Shown: one piece after another, positions 32,682 through 41,115 of the stretch
Layout of the letters: the number at the start of each line of letters is the position of its first letter
Position numbering within the stretch: position 1 is the stretch's first letter
Assembly: GCF_900172335.1 (NCBI RefSeq)
Contig: NZ_FWFX01000012.1
Span: 62,001 to 126,000 of the forward strand
Source of the DNA: Roseovarius albus
Lineage (GTDB): Bacteria; Pseudomonadota; Alphaproteobacteria; Rhodobacterales; Rhodobacteraceae
DNA length: 64,000 nucleotides
Direction: 5' to 3'
Notes under the pieces: generated by a model
The model's database searches: none
The model's input: only the letters and a program-made list of their open reading frames with translations
What the model was told of the DNA's origin: nothing
Translations under genes and position numbers: made by a program

Positions 32682-32815
32682 GGGGCCTCCTTTTGGGATG
32701 TATCCCCATTTGAAGCGGTTCCCTCTATTTCCAGCAATGCACAGACAAAATCTGACAAGATCACCGGCCCCATTTCCTGCAGGACGTATCGGGGAAGTCG
32801 CGCGATATCGGTCAT
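32678..32815 (-). CDS. tiny coupled gene, 45 aa
   Basis: From ATG 32815 (GGGGAGGTTTCG upstream) the frame encodes 45 residues starting TDIARLPRYVLQEMGPVI and ending in an acidic Ser-rich tail; it overlaps the replication-like gene start by 4 nt. Good ribosome site plus coupling favour a real gene. Function unknown. Confidence 0.55.
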   Translation of the reverse strand: MTDIARLPRYVLQEMGPVILSDFVCALLEIEGTASNGDTSQKEAP

Positions 32816-32934
32816 GACGAAACCTCCCCATAAACAAGTGCTGCGATCAATGCGGCGTGTGAGGATGAAAGGCCGTGCGTCCAGCGGATACGGCGTTCCT
32901 GACGTTTGCGGGTTTCGGGTGTGCGAATAGACAT
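32812..32934 (-). CDS. tiny coupled gene, 40 aa, very basic
   Basis: The 40-aa product (start SIRTPETRKRQERRIRW) begins at ATG 32934, which shares one base with the upstream TAA, and ends in an ATGA overlap with the 45-aa gene. The strongly basic N-terminus suggests nucleic acid binding. The region has no space for another gene, so its frame is likely real. Confidence 0.5.
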   Translation of the reverse strand: MSIRTPETRKRQERRIRWTHGLSSSHAALIAALVYGEVSS

Positions 32935-33281
32935 TATGCAGCATCTCCCCTGATTGGAGACACAGAGCCATGCAGCGTATAGACGCCGTAGCGCTCACGC
33001 CCGGTTTCCGGGTCGTTCTTGTAGAGTGTGGTTTCAATATCTAGACCGGCACGGCGCAGGAGATCCACTTGATCACTCAGGCGGCAATAGGAAGCCGAGA
33101 GAAGTGGCGCCCTGCGAAGCCCTTCAAGAACCCGTTTCTTTTTACCTTTGGCCGAGACAGTGGTTTCGTGGCCGTTGCGATCAATAACATGGTAGTGCGT
33201 TGGTTGCTCATTGTCAGGCAGGTCTTTCCAGCCGTAAACACGACGTGTGCCGCGTGGTGGTTTTCCGTCAGAACATTTCAT
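32934..33281 (-). CDS. winged-helix-like hypothetical protein, 115 aa
   Basis: The frame from ATG 33281 overlaps the stop of the upstream 62-aa gene (ATGA), which is preferred over the longer start at 33338. The protein has a basic centre (ETTVSAKGKKKRVLEGLRRA), a helical block (LSASYCRLSDQVDLLRRAGLDIE) and a C-terminal strand pair (GRERYGVYTLHG). This matches the short winged-helix proteins common in alphaproteobacterial islands. It probably binds DNA; the target is not known. Confidence 0.7.
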   Translation of the reverse strand: MKCSDGKPPRGTRRVYGWKDLPDNEQPTHYHVIDRNGHETTVSAKGKKKRVLEGLRRAPLLSASYCRLSDQVDLLRRAGLDIETTLYKNDPETGRERYGVYTLHGSVSPIRGDAA

Positions 33282-33466
33282 GCTGACACCTCCAAATTCA
33301 GGCCGAACCAATGCTTTGCCACAATCGGGTGATTGCACATTAGGTCAGAGACTTTGACTGTTTTTACGTTGATTTCGGAGGGGCTTTGCGGTACTCTATT
33401 GGCATCTGCTGTACTACCAATATTTCTTGCAAGGGCCCTCGTTTGTGACATGCGGGGGCTCTTCAT
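33278..33466 (-). CDS. small hypothetical protein, 62 aa
   Basis: This 62-aa frame lies exactly between the excisionase-like gene (next base) and the winged-helix gene (ATGA overlap). Another ATG at residue 6 (MSQTRALAR) is possible. Composition is polar, with a VKVSDLMCNHPIVAKHW segment. Position inside a string of overlapping genes is the best evidence. Function unknown. Confidence 0.5.
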   Translation of the reverse strand: MKSPRMSQTRALARNIGSTADANRVPQSPSEINVKTVKVSDLMCNHPIVAKHWFGLNLEVSA

Positions 33467-33661
33467 TTATGCCGCCACCTGCGCCTGAGATTTGACCCCG
33501 GCCTTATTAAGATAGGCGTCAAGGTCAGCCTTCTCGATGCGCGTTGCGTTGCCAAACTTTGTAAACGTCAATTCGCCATGCTTGTGTGCGTCGTAGAGAG
33601 TGGTGCGCCCCTGTGCCGAATAGGTGGTGGCCTCTTTAATGGTGAAAAATCTCTTCTCCAT
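33467..33661 (-). CDS. AlpA/excisionase-type helix-turn-helix protein
   Basis: The 64-aa protein has the MerR-like winged helix of excisionases: RFFTIKEATTYSAQGRTTLYDAHKHGELTF, then GNATRIEKADLDAYL. Small proteins of this kind act as directionality factors or activators for tyrosine integrases. It lies about 0.8 kb from the integrase on the same strand. Coupling to the downstream small genes suggests a single early transcript. It is the best candidate for island excision control. Confidence 0.85.
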   Translation of the reverse strand: MEKRFFTIKEATTYSAQGRTTLYDAHKHGELTFTKFGNATRIEKADLDAYLNKAGVKSQAQVAA

Positions 33662-33777
33662 TTAATCCTCCTGCTCGCCGCTGCGGCGGGGTCGTCCCGT
33701 CGCTTCCGTGCGGATACAGGTGGAAAATAAAGGTGCGTTTCTTTCCTGAGGATTGCGGAATAGTGCAGCGAATTAAA

Positions 33778-34455
33778 TCACAATCTATGCTGCAAAGACT
33801 TTGCCTGCTTGAATTGGTCTCGTGCTGTTTGGGGGGTTCTTGCGCTAGAGTACTCTGGTAAAATTTTTTCAGCACACACTCTCCAACTCACGCCAGCTTC
33901 GCGCGCATCCAGCAATCGCAAGTAAGTTGTCCATTTTTCGATGTGTATCCTTGCGGCATCCTTCGGCAAAGAATGATGGCGATGCTTCTCCAGATACTCT
34001 TCTAAACCCTCGACTTGGGGCTTGATGGGTTTATTCGGGTCAAAAACAATTGCAATTTGCGTTGGGTGAAAAATCTCCATTGCGCTTCTTCTGCCCATTT
34101 CAATTTCCACTATGTATTGGAGAGGTATCGTTCGGAATTCAAACGTTGTGTTCAGCGTAACATCTTGCCCTTCGAACGGAAGAAAAGGGTTGGGTAGCCT
34201 TTGATAGCCGAAATTGGCGGCATGAGAAATCGGAAGTGGCAAGCCTCTCCGGCACAGCTCGTGAGATGTAAGGTCCTTGGGAATGGGCTTTTCAGGGTAG
34301 AGATCCCTAAACATTTCGATTGCTAATAAATGAAATATGCCTCTGGTTTCATCTTTACGACGCAAGAATTCCCAACGCCACCTAGCGCGATCCCAGTCCG
34401 CCGTGTCTTCGTAAGCAGATTGATTTATGCCGTTAGGTGTTCCGTATTCTTTCAT
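33778..34455 (-). CDS. island protein with DUF6499-like N-terminus
   Basis: The ATG at 34455 overlaps the integrase stop (ATGA) and gives a 225-aa protein starting MKEYGTPNGINQSAYEDTADWDRARWRWEFLRR, which resembles the N-terminal motif of DUF6499/DUF2285-type island proteins. The C-terminal part includes an HIEKWTTYLRLLDAREAGVSW helix and a basic end (QFKQAKSLQHRL), suggestive of DNA binding. The longer frame to 34518 is not favoured. DUF2285-type proteins can regulate excision of integrative elements; that role here is inference. Confidence 0.65.
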   Translation of the reverse strand: MKEYGTPNGINQSAYEDTADWDRARWRWEFLRRKDETRGIFHLLAIEMFRDLYPEKPIPKDLTSHELCRRGLPLPISHAANFGYQRLPNPFLPFEGQDVTLNTTFEFRTIPLQYIVEIEMGRRSAMEIFHPTQIAIVFDPNKPIKPQVEGLEEYLEKHRHHSLPKDAARIHIEKWTTYLRLLDAREAGVSWRVCAEKILPEYSSARTPQTARDQFKQAKSLQHRL

Positions 34456-35687
34456 TTTGTACCTACAAAATGCAAAACCCGAGAAGATTCTACTCCTTGC
34501 GACACCATCTCCGCCCACTTATCGAGAACTGCCGCGCGCTGCGGCAATTGCTCTGCCTGATTGTAAACGCGGGCAACAGTGGAGGGGGCTGACCCGCTTG
34601 CCGAGTGATTCAAAATACGGTCCACGACGGACTCCGAAGCACCTGCTTCAGCCATCGCGGTCGCAAAACCTGTACGGATGTCATGCAATCGCCAGTGCTC
34701 AAACCCTTTTGGGAGCAACTTATCCAGGCGAACTTTAGCCTTGCCGATACCTGATACTGGGGTGGTTCCTGTCGTGGTGAAAACCAGCTTTGGTTTAAGT
34801 TTATCATCTTCGCCCCTGAGCGCCTTCAGTTCCCGGAAAGCTGGGTCTGACAGGTGCGTTACATGGGGCTTGCCGTTTTTTGTCCGTGAACCCGGCTTAA
34901 CAATTCGGCGCTTTTCAAAATCCACCTCATCCCAGCGCAGATTTAAAATCTCGCCTCTCCGTTGGCTGGTCAGGATCATCAAACGAAACAGAGGCCCCCA
35001 AAGCTCGCCAGTTTCATATGTAGCCTCCCAGATATCTCGAACCTCACTCAAACTAAGGACGCGCTCACGGTGTTTTTCTTTCGTGGCCTTTGCCACCCCT
35101 GCCCCAATGTTCTCTGGAATGTAGCCGCGAACCCATGACCATTTGGTGAAGGCGGTAAGGGCCGCCCGGATTCTATTGGCATATGGTTTGCGGCCAGATG
35201 CGGCTTTATCATCGACAGCCTTTTGTATGTCACTTCGCACAAGCTCCGTCATGGGGCGTTCGAGATGAGCCGCCAATGATTGGCGCAACTGCCTCACCCT
35301 TTCCTCCCGGGTTTTCAGCCCAGAAAGATGAATCTCATCATAGAACTGGATTATCTCTTCGACCGAATGCTCACTGGACTGCTTGCGGCGCTGTTCTTCT
35401 CGTTGCTGTTCAGCAATTGCAATGCGGTCGATGCCTTGCGCCGCTTCTGCCTCTATTTCTAAAGCTCGCGCCCGAGCATCGGATAAGCTGACCGGCTTCG
35501 GCCATTCACCCAGCGTATGCTTTCGTTTGGGGCCGCCCTTAACGCGCTTTTCGTACATCCACACAGCCTTACCACTCGAAGACAGCCGGAAGCGCAGCCC
35601 TTTGCGCTCTGTATCAGAAACCTCAATCCTCCCCTCATCGGGTGGCATTAGGCTCTTTAGGTATCTGTCCGTCAGCTTGGCTTTCAC
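34452..35687 (-). CDS. int: tyrosine recombinase (integrase) of the island
   Basis: The 411-aa protein has an N-terminal DUF4102 arm-binding domain (RFRLSSSGKAVWMYEKRVKG), a core-binding helical domain and a catalytic domain with Arg243 (LTSQRRGEIL), the HxxR pair His335 and Arg338 (RLHDIRTGF), His361 (RILNHSA) and Tyr375 (ARVYNQAE). It catalyses strand exchange between the tRNA-Met site and the element's attachment site. Its start lies next to arm-type repeats and attR, and its stop overlaps the DUF6499-like gene. The full active-site set suggests an active enzyme. Confidence 0.97.
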   Translation of the reverse strand: MKAKLTDRYLKSLMPPDEGRIEVSDTERKGLRFRLSSSGKAVWMYEKRVKGGPKRKHTLGEWPKPVSLSDARARALEIEAEAAQGIDRIAIAEQQREEQRRKQSSEHSVEEIIQFYDEIHLSGLKTREERVRQLRQSLAAHLERPMTELVRSDIQKAVDDKAASGRKPYANRIRAALTAFTKWSWVRGYIPENIGAGVAKATKEKHRERVLSLSEVRDIWEATYETGELWGPLFRLMILTSQRRGEILNLRWDEVDFEKRRIVKPGSRTKNGKPHVTHLSDPAFRELKALRGEDDKLKPKLVFTTTGTTPVSGIGKAKVRLDKLLPKGFEHWRLHDIRTGFATAMAEAGASESVVDRILNHSASGSAPSTVARVYNQAEQLPQRAAVLDKWAEMVSQGVESSRVLHFVGTK

Positions 35688-35691
35688 ATTC

Positions 35692-35747
35692 TGGGGGACT
35701 CATGGGGGACAAAATTGCCCGGATTTACGTGGACACCTGCGGACAAC
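35692..35747 (+). promoter_or_regulatory. right arm-type integrase sites
   Basis: TGGGGGAC at 35692 and 35703 (11 bp apart) and GCGGACAAC near 35739 mirror the left-end repeats in sequence, orientation and offset. They lie between the integrase start and attR, so integrase binding here could also repress its own promoter. A further AGGGGACA follows at 35766. Confidence 0.6.
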
Positions 35748-35873
35748 CATAGACAATATTTACTTAGGGGACAACGGGCGGAATAACAAAAATAGTATAA
35801 AAATATAGTATTTAACAACTTTCCACGGATTGTTACGGACAGCGCTGGACGGATAGTGAATTATGTGGGTAAA

Positions 35874-35924
35874 CGGAATCATAATCCGCGTGTCGGGGGT
35901 TCAAGTCCCTCCTCCGCTACCAAA
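35874..35924 (+). repeat. attR: right 51-bp direct repeat
   Basis: This is identical to 12592-12642 and copies the 3' part of tRNA-Met from the anticodon stem onward, without the 5' half. It marks the right boundary of the island. It cannot act as a tRNA because the acceptor 5' strand and D-arm are missing. Confidence 0.95.
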
Positions 35925-36003
35925 ATCACAGACATCACCAATCTTAGCGGTTCTCGGGAACATCTGGAACTTTGGCGGGCAACCCTTTGAATTGGTCACC
36001 TAC

Positions 36004-36447
36004 CTATTCGGCAATATCTTCCGCCCAAAGCTCGGGTTTTTCTTCGATGAAACGCCGCATGAGGGCGATGCAGTCAGGATCGTCCGCCACGATCACCTCG
36101 ACGCCTTTGGAGCGCAGGAAATCTTCGTTGCCGCCAAAGTTCCGGTTTTCTCCGATGACAACGCGCGGAATGCCAAATTGGATGATCGTGCCAGTACACA
36201 TCATGCAGGGGCTGAGCGAGGTGTAGAGCGTGGTGTCGCGATAGGTCTTTTGCCGCCCCGCCTTGCGCAGGGCATCCATTTCGCCGTGGGCAATCGGATC
36301 GCCTTTTTGCACCCGCTGGTTTCGCCCTTGAGAGACAACCTCGCCCCCGCGCGCGAGGACCGATCCGATCGGGCAGCCGCCTTCGTCAAAACCAGCCTTT
36401 GCCTCGTCATAGGCGATGCGGAGCAGGCGGATGTCATCGGCGTTCAT
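36004..36447 (-). CDS. nucleoside/cytosine deaminase (Fcy1-like)
   Basis: The 147-aa zinc enzyme has the deaminase motifs HGEMDAL (HAE-type, with proton-shuttle Glu) near residue 54 and SPCMMCTGTI (PCxxC) near residue 80. Its length and a C-terminal acidic tail suit the yeast cytosine deaminase group, which converts cytosine to uracil, though tRNA adenosine and guanine deaminases share the fold. It is the first core gene after the island's attR. The frames on the opposite strand are shadows. Confidence 0.88.
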   Translation of the reverse strand: MNADDIRLLRIAYDEAKAGFDEGGCPIGSVLARGGEVVSQGRNQRVQKGDPIAHGEMDALRKAGRQKTYRDTTLYTSLSPCMMCTGTIIQFGIPRVVIGENRNFGGNEDFLRSKGVEVIVADDPDCIALMRRFIEEKPELWAEDIAE

Positions 36448-36759
36448 GAGAGCGTATCCTTTATGCTGGAGACGTCAGGCAATGTTTTAACGCCTGTGTC
36501 CCTCGTATGATCAATGATTTAATCCGGAGTAGCAAACTGATCCTCTGCGCGGAAACAAGGGCGAAGCCCGCCGCGCATCGCCGACGCGCCCCAAGGCGGC
36601 GATATGAAAATTAGAAACGTTTTCGGATGAAAGCCCGCAAAAACTGATGCTTTTCAGCATACAGACGGTGGGGCATCAGCATCCATTACATGCCTACAAT
36701 TCTTTAGTTTTTCAGAGAACTTTGTTAAACCAAAATGAAATCGGAGAAAGAACTACCCA
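36448..36759. other. intergenic region with a nested hairpin
   Basis: This gap of 312 bp holds no recognisable gene. At 36546-36577 TGCGCGG pairs with CCGCGCA around an inner GGGC-GAA-GCCC stem, and a second inverted repeat, ATCGCCG / CGGCGAT, lies at 36577-36603. Neither has a T-run, so an interspersed repeat or structured transcript is as likely as a terminator. Confidence 0.4.
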
Positions 36760-36984
36760 ATGCCTATCGCGATGCTGGTCTACTTCGTTTCGTATGTTGT
36801 TACTCAAGCTATTATTACAAGCCGGGCAACAAAACGAAACAATGAACACCCAATGAGCGGCTTTGAAATACTTACATTGCACGGCTATCGCGCAAACCGG
36901 CATAAATTGACCGAAAAAGAACGGTTTTGGTACTGGGCAATCCCCATTGGTTCAGCCTTGGTCAGTTTGGCTGCGTTCGCCTGA
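36760..36984 (+). CDS. small membrane protein, 74 aa
   Basis: The 74-aa protein starts at ATG 36760 with GGAGAAAG upstream. It has an N-terminal helix (AMLVYFVSYVVTQAIIT), a basic middle (SRATKRNNEH) and a second hydrophobic segment at the end (WYWAIPIGSALVSLAAF). It ends immediately before the converging GlxA-family gene. The composition and ribosome site look real; there is no recognised family. Confidence 0.55.
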   Translation: MPIAMLVYFVSYVVTQAIITSRATKRNNEHPMSGFEILTLHGYRANRHKLTEKERFWYWAIPIGSALVSLAAFA

Positions 36985-38016
36985 TCACCGCTGCTTTATC
37001 AGCCGTTGCCTGCGGTACTCGCTGGGGGTTTCGCCGAAGCGGGTTTTGAACCAGCGCGAAAAGTGGCTGCTGTCGGCAAAGCCACATTCATGGGCGATTT
37101 GGGTGACGGTGCGTTTGGAGTTCATGAGCCGCCAGCGAGCGTGTTGCAGGCGCATGTCGCGCCAAACCTCTTGCGGGGTGGCGTGGGCGTGGTCCTGAAA
37201 GGCGCGGTTGAGCTGGCGGACGGTGGAGCCGAGCATTTGCGCGAGTTTTTGTGTGGTGTCGGGCGCGCGCAGTTTCTGACGCATGATTTTGACCGCCTGC
37301 GCCACGCGCCAGTTGCCGCAATCTTCAAGGTCCTGATAGGGCAGCCGCCCGACCTTATGCGCGGAGCGGTGTTCATCAACAATCAGCGCGGTCAGCCCCT
37401 TCATCCCGCGGGATTTACCGCAATGCTCGATCAGGATCTCGACCGCCAGATCAATGGCCGCCGTGCCGCCCGGGCAGGTGATGATGTCGTCATCGGCGAC
37501 ATAAAGCTCGTTCTCGACCGGCAGGGCGTTGGGAAAACGGTCCAGAAATTCGACACGGTGGTGGACATGGACCGCGGCACGCTTACCCTCGAGCAGCCCC
37601 GCCTTTGCGATGGCAAAGCTGCCTGTGCAAAGGCCGATGAGTTTCACGCCGCTGGTATACTGCGCCTCGATGAACTCCAACGTCTCGGGCGGGATTTCCT
37701 CCAGATGGTCCAGTAGCCCGCCGACGATCACCAGATAGTCGTATTGCCCGGCCTCTGGAAAAGTTTTCCATGGGGTAATAGCCAGCCCCGCGCTGGAGGT
37801 CACCGGGGTCAGGTCATGTGACAGCACCTCCCAATGGCAAAACACCTGCCGGCTGTGGTCAGCATCATCGGCTGAATGGCGCACGGCATCGATAAAACCC
37901 GCCAGCGGCAGGATGGTAAAGGCGGGCGTCAGGAGGAAGCCCAAACGCAGGTCGGGCTCCAGATCGTCGCGCTGGTCAAAGGGACTCAATAGCCCGGAGT
38001 TTGGATGTTCCGACAC
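36985..38016 (-). CDS. GlxA family transcriptional regulator (DJ-1/PfpI + AraC)
   Basis: The 343-aa protein combines an N-terminal DJ-1/PfpI-like domain (DYLVIVGGLLDHLEEIP, LIGLCTGSFAIAKAGLLEGKRA with the elbow Cys) and a C-terminal AraC-type double helix-turn-helix (LAQMLGSTVRQLNRAFQ, then QIAHECGFADSSHFSRWFKTRFG). This GlxA-type arrangement is common for regulators of amine, betaine or hydroxyproline use. It is divergent from the peptide-type binding protein gene and near a proline-racemase-family gene, so it may control them. That target is inference from position. Confidence 0.92.
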   Translation of the reverse strand: MSEHPNSGLLSPFDQRDDLEPDLRLGFLLTPAFTILPLAGFIDAVRHSADDADHSRQVFCHWEVLSHDLTPVTSSAGLAITPWKTFPEAGQYDYLVIVGGLLDHLEEIPPETLEFIEAQYTSGVKLIGLCTGSFAIAKAGLLEGKRAAVHVHHRVEFLDRFPNALPVENELYVADDDIITCPGGTAAIDLAVEILIEHCGKSRGMKGLTALIVDEHRSAHKVGRLPYQDLEDCGNWRVAQAVKIMRQKLRAPDTTQKLAQMLGSTVRQLNRAFQDHAHATPQEVWRDMRLQHARWRLMNSKRTVTQIAHECGFADSSHFSRWFKTRFGETPSEYRRQRLIKQR

Positions 38017-38213
38017 CGTGAATGTCTAACCTGTTCTGATAATCGTCTAATATGTTCCTGAATACTCGACCAATTCCATGCATACAATGATTCATGGTCC
38101 GGTCAAGGCGGTGGGCACCATCACTTGGATTGCAGGCAACGCAGCTGGTGAAAGCATACAGCATAAAAGACGTTCCAACCTGTTTCATGGACCACACAAT
38201 CAGGGAGTAAACA

Positions 38214-39824
38214 ATGAAACCGAAGACAAACCCAATTTTAATGGATCGGCTGGCCGCAGCAGCCAAAGAGGGCAAGATTTCTCGTCGTTCCTTTATGTAC
38301 AATTCCATGGCGGCGGGCGTGACCGCCTCGGCCGCGACCGGACTGTGGACGACCTCGGCCAAAGCCGAGCCAAAACGCGGCGGGTTGTTCCGCATTGGTC
38401 AGCATGACGGCAACACGTCAGATCAGCATGACCCGGGGAAATACGTGTCTTTTGCCGATATCGCGTTGGCCCCGACGTTCCGGTCTTATCTGACCATGAT
38501 CAACCCGGATCAGTCGTTGGGCGGTGATCTGGCGACAGAATGGTCGGCCTCTCCGGATGCGACAGAGTGGACCTTTAAGCTGAATAAGAACGCAACCTTC
38601 CATTCCGGCAAGAAAGTCACGTCCGAGGATGTGATTGCCACGCTCAATCACCACCGAGGGGAAGACACCACTTCGGCTGTGGCCGCGTTCTTTACCGATG
38701 TGACTGAAATTGTTGCGGACGGTGATCATACAGTCATCATCAGACTGGCAGCACCGAATGCCGACCTGCCCTGGATCATGCCGGATTATCACATGGCGAT
38801 CTGCCCAGCGAACCCGGATGGCACGTTGAACTGGCAATCTGCAGATGGCAGTGGACCTTACAAACTGGTGGAATTTGAACCGGGTGTTCAAGCGCGCCTG
38901 GTACGGCATGATGATTGGCATGGTGAGGGGGCTTATTTCGACGAAGTGTTGTTCCTCTACATCAACGATCCGAACGCGCGTCAGACGGCACTAGTCACCG
39001 GTGATGTTGATGCGGTCAGCCTGTTGGAAAACAAGACCATGAGCCTTTTGGAGCGTGATCCGAACCTTGTGGTCGACAACGTTTCATCCGCACAGGCCAT
39101 CACATTGGCGATGCATGTGGATCAGGCTCCGTTTGACAATAATGATGTGCGCATGGCGCTAAAGCTGGCGATTGACCGCGAAGAGATCATCGACAAAATC
39201 ACCTTTGGGGCGGCGACGATTGGCAATGATTTCCACCATGCGCCGTCAATGCCCTATTTCCCATCCGAGATCCCGCAGCGGGAGTATGACCCAGAACAGG
39301 CGGCGGCGCTGTGGAAGAAAACCGGGCTTGGCGATACGCAGATCAACATCTCAACCGCGGAATCGATCACCACGGGTGCAGTGGATGCCATGGTTCTCTA
39401 TGCCGAGCACGCCAAGGCGGCGGGCATCAACCTGAATGTCGTACGCGAGCCGAATGACGGCTATTGGTCTGATGTCTGGCTGAAAAAGCCGTTCTGCATG
39501 GTGACATGGGGCGCGCGCCCAACGCCGGATGTGATGTACAGCCTGACATATAAGAAGGGCGCACCGTGGAATGAGACCCATTGGGAGAACGAGCGTTTCA
39601 ATGAAGTTCTGGTTCAGGCCAAGGGTGAACTGGACGATGCGAAACGTGCCGAGATGTATCACGAGATGGGCATGCTGATGCGCGATGACGGTGGTACGGT
39701 TCTGCCCTACTTCCCGAACTTCGTGTCAGGTCGTCGCAAGAACGTGCAGCACATCGGGCAGTTGGCTGGTAGCTGGTCCATGGACGGCGGTCGTGCCGCA
39801 AGCCGGTGGTGGTTCGAGGGATAA
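38214..39824 (+). CDS. ABC transporter substrate-binding protein, peptide (SBP_bac_5) family
   Basis: The 536-aa protein has a twin-arginine type leader (SRRSFMYNSMAAGVTASAA) and the SBP_bac_5 fold: DATEWTFKLNKNATFHSGKKVTSEDV near residue 115, and DNNDVRMALKLAIDREEII near residue 310. It binds a small peptide or opine-like substrate for import. No permease or ATPase genes follow, so other parts are elsewhere or it is an orphan. With the downstream proline-racemase-family enzyme it may feed amino-acid catabolism. Confidence 0.9.
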   Translation: MKPKTNPILMDRLAAAAKEGKISRRSFMYNSMAAGVTASAATGLWTTSAKAEPKRGGLFRIGQHDGNTSDQHDPGKYVSFADIALAPTFRSYLTMINPDQSLGGDLATEWSASPDATEWTFKLNKNATFHSGKKVTSEDVIATLNHHRGEDTTSAVAAFFTDVTEIVADGDHTVIIRLAAPNADLPWIMPDYHMAICPANPDGTLNWQSADGSGPYKLVEFEPGVQARLVRHDDWHGEGAYFDEVLFLYINDPNARQTALVTGDVDAVSLLENKTMSLLERDPNLVVDNVSSAQAITLAMHVDQAPFDNNDVRMALKLAIDREEIIDKITFGAATIGNDFHHAPSMPYFPSEIPQREYDPEQAAALWKKTGLGDTQINISTAESITTGAVDAMVLYAEHAKAAGINLNVVREPNDGYWSDVWLKKPFCMVTWGARPTPDVMYSLTYKKGAPWNETHWENERFNEVLVQAKGELDDAKRAEMYHEMGMLMRDDGGTVLPYFPNFVSGRRKNVQHIGQLAGSWSMDGGRAASRWWFEG

Positions 39825-39992
39825 CCCCACAACCAAGGCTCATTCATTGATGGTGGGCCTTGGTTCATATACTTTTTGAGGCTCAGCTTTCTTCGTCGGC
39901 AAGCATTGCCTATTCATTGCAGGTTTCATTCTGGCTTGGGCCGGGCGTGGTCCGGTTTTTCCCTGATTGCCGGATTATCGTGAGGAACAAAC

Positions 39993-41066
39993 ATGCGCTG
40001 GAACCGGGTTGTCACGGTCGTAGGGGCACATGCCGAGGGCGAAGTGGGCCGGGTGATCACCGGGGGCGTTTTGGACGTTCCCGGTGACACCATGTTGGAA
40101 AAGATGACTTATCTGCAGGCTCATGATGAGCTGCGCCAATTCGTTAACCAAGAGCCGCGTGGTTGTGCGCAGATGACAACCAACCTTTTGCTGCCACCGT
40201 GTGCGCCGGGGGCGGATGCAGCGTTTATTCCGATGCAGGCTGACGGCACACATGCGATGTCGGGCTCAAATGCGATGTGCGTCACGACGGTGCTGCTGGA
40301 AACCGGGATCTTGCCGATGACCGAGCCCGAGACCGTTGTGGTGCTTGATACTGCGGCAGGTTTGATCAAGGCAACGGCCCGGTGCCTGAACGGCAAAGTC
40401 GAGAATGTCGCCCTAGACTTTTTTCCGGCCTATGCAGAAAAGACAGATACCAGAATCGAGGTTGAGGGTCTGGGGACACTGAACGTTGATGTCGCCTTTG
40501 GCGGCGTGTTTTACGTCATGCCCAGCGCAAAGGATCTTGGGTTCACCATTGAGCCCGACATGGCCAAGGACATGGTCGAACTGGGCGCAAAAATCAAAAC
40601 AGCCGCCCGCGAACAAATCAGCGTGAAGCATCCCGAAATCACGCAATTCAATTCGATAGATTTCGTCATGTTCACCGATGAGGTTGTTACAGAGCAAGGC
40701 ATCCTCAAGAATGCCACCATCATGCCTCCTGGGCGGGTTGATCGCTCGCCCTGTGGAACGGGGTCTGCTGCGCGGCTGGCCGCGATGCATGCCAAAGGGC
40801 AGGCACAGATCGGGCAAAAGTTTGAGATGCGATCAACCATCAACTCTCACTTCCAGGCCTCGATTACGTCTGAGACGAAAATCGGGACAAAAACAGCCGT
40901 CATCCCTAAAATTTCAGGACGTGCCTGGATCTATGCCATGATGCAGCTTGGACGCGATCCTTCGGATCCATATCAACATGGATACACTTTGGCTGATACT
41001 TGGGGCACGGAAATTGAGCACATCATCGGCAATTGCTCAACCCACCGAAGCACAAGTAATCTTTAG
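39993..41066 (+). CDS. proline racemase / hydroxyproline epimerase family protein (Ser/Cys type)
   Basis: The 357-aa protein matches the proline racemase fold (GAHAEGEVGRVITGG, LEKMTYL, CGTGSAARLAAM). The second catalytic site has Cys254 in RSPCGTGS, but the first has Ser90 (THAMSGSN) where racemases have Cys. In this superfamily Ser/Cys members act as hydroxyproline epimerases or trans-3-hydroxyproline dehydratases, so classical proline racemisation is unlikely. It follows the peptide-binding protein gene by about 170 bp on the same strand. GlxA-type regulators commonly neighbour such genes. Confidence 0.85.
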   Translation: MRWNRVVTVVGAHAEGEVGRVITGGVLDVPGDTMLEKMTYLQAHDELRQFVNQEPRGCAQMTTNLLLPPCAPGADAAFIPMQADGTHAMSGSNAMCVTTVLLETGILPMTEPETVVVLDTAAGLIKATARCLNGKVENVALDFFPAYAEKTDTRIEVEGLGTLNVDVAFGGVFYVMPSAKDLGFTIEPDMAKDMVELGAKIKTAAREQISVKHPEITQFNSIDFVMFTDEVVTEQGILKNATIMPPGRVDRSPCGTGSAARLAAMHAKGQAQIGQKFEMRSTINSHFQASITSETKIGTKTAVIPKISGRAWIYAMMQLGRDPSDPYQHGYTLADTWGTEIEHIIGNCSTHRSTSNL

Positions 41067-41115
41067 TGCTGCACGCGGAAATTCATGCTAAAACATACTC
41101 TACTAGGGAGTTTCA

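Larger units (their letters stand above)
12592..35924. mobile_element. 23.3-kb genomic island integrated in tRNA-Met
   Basis: The element is bounded by perfect 51-bp direct repeats (12592-12642 and 35874-35924), with a tyrosine integrase just inside the right end reading away from it. Inside are an excisionase-like gene, a replication-like gene with iterons, DUF5681, two phage ejection-type proteins, a repressor with operators, a toxin-antitoxin pair, a nuclease and accessory genes. No capsid, portal, large terminase or tail genes and no conjugation genes are visible. It is therefore an integrative island or phage-satellite-like relic rather than a full prophage. The left third is visibly AT-rich compared with the host flanks. 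Confidence 0.9.

Noticed and set aside
35874..35924. Possible second tRNA-Met gene
   Set aside because: Only the 3' portion of the tRNA is present; the acceptor 5' strand and D-arm are missing. It is the attR copy.
37006..37716. Plus-strand frame of 236 codons
   Set aside because: It is antisense to the GlxA-type regulator; no domain or ribosome site.
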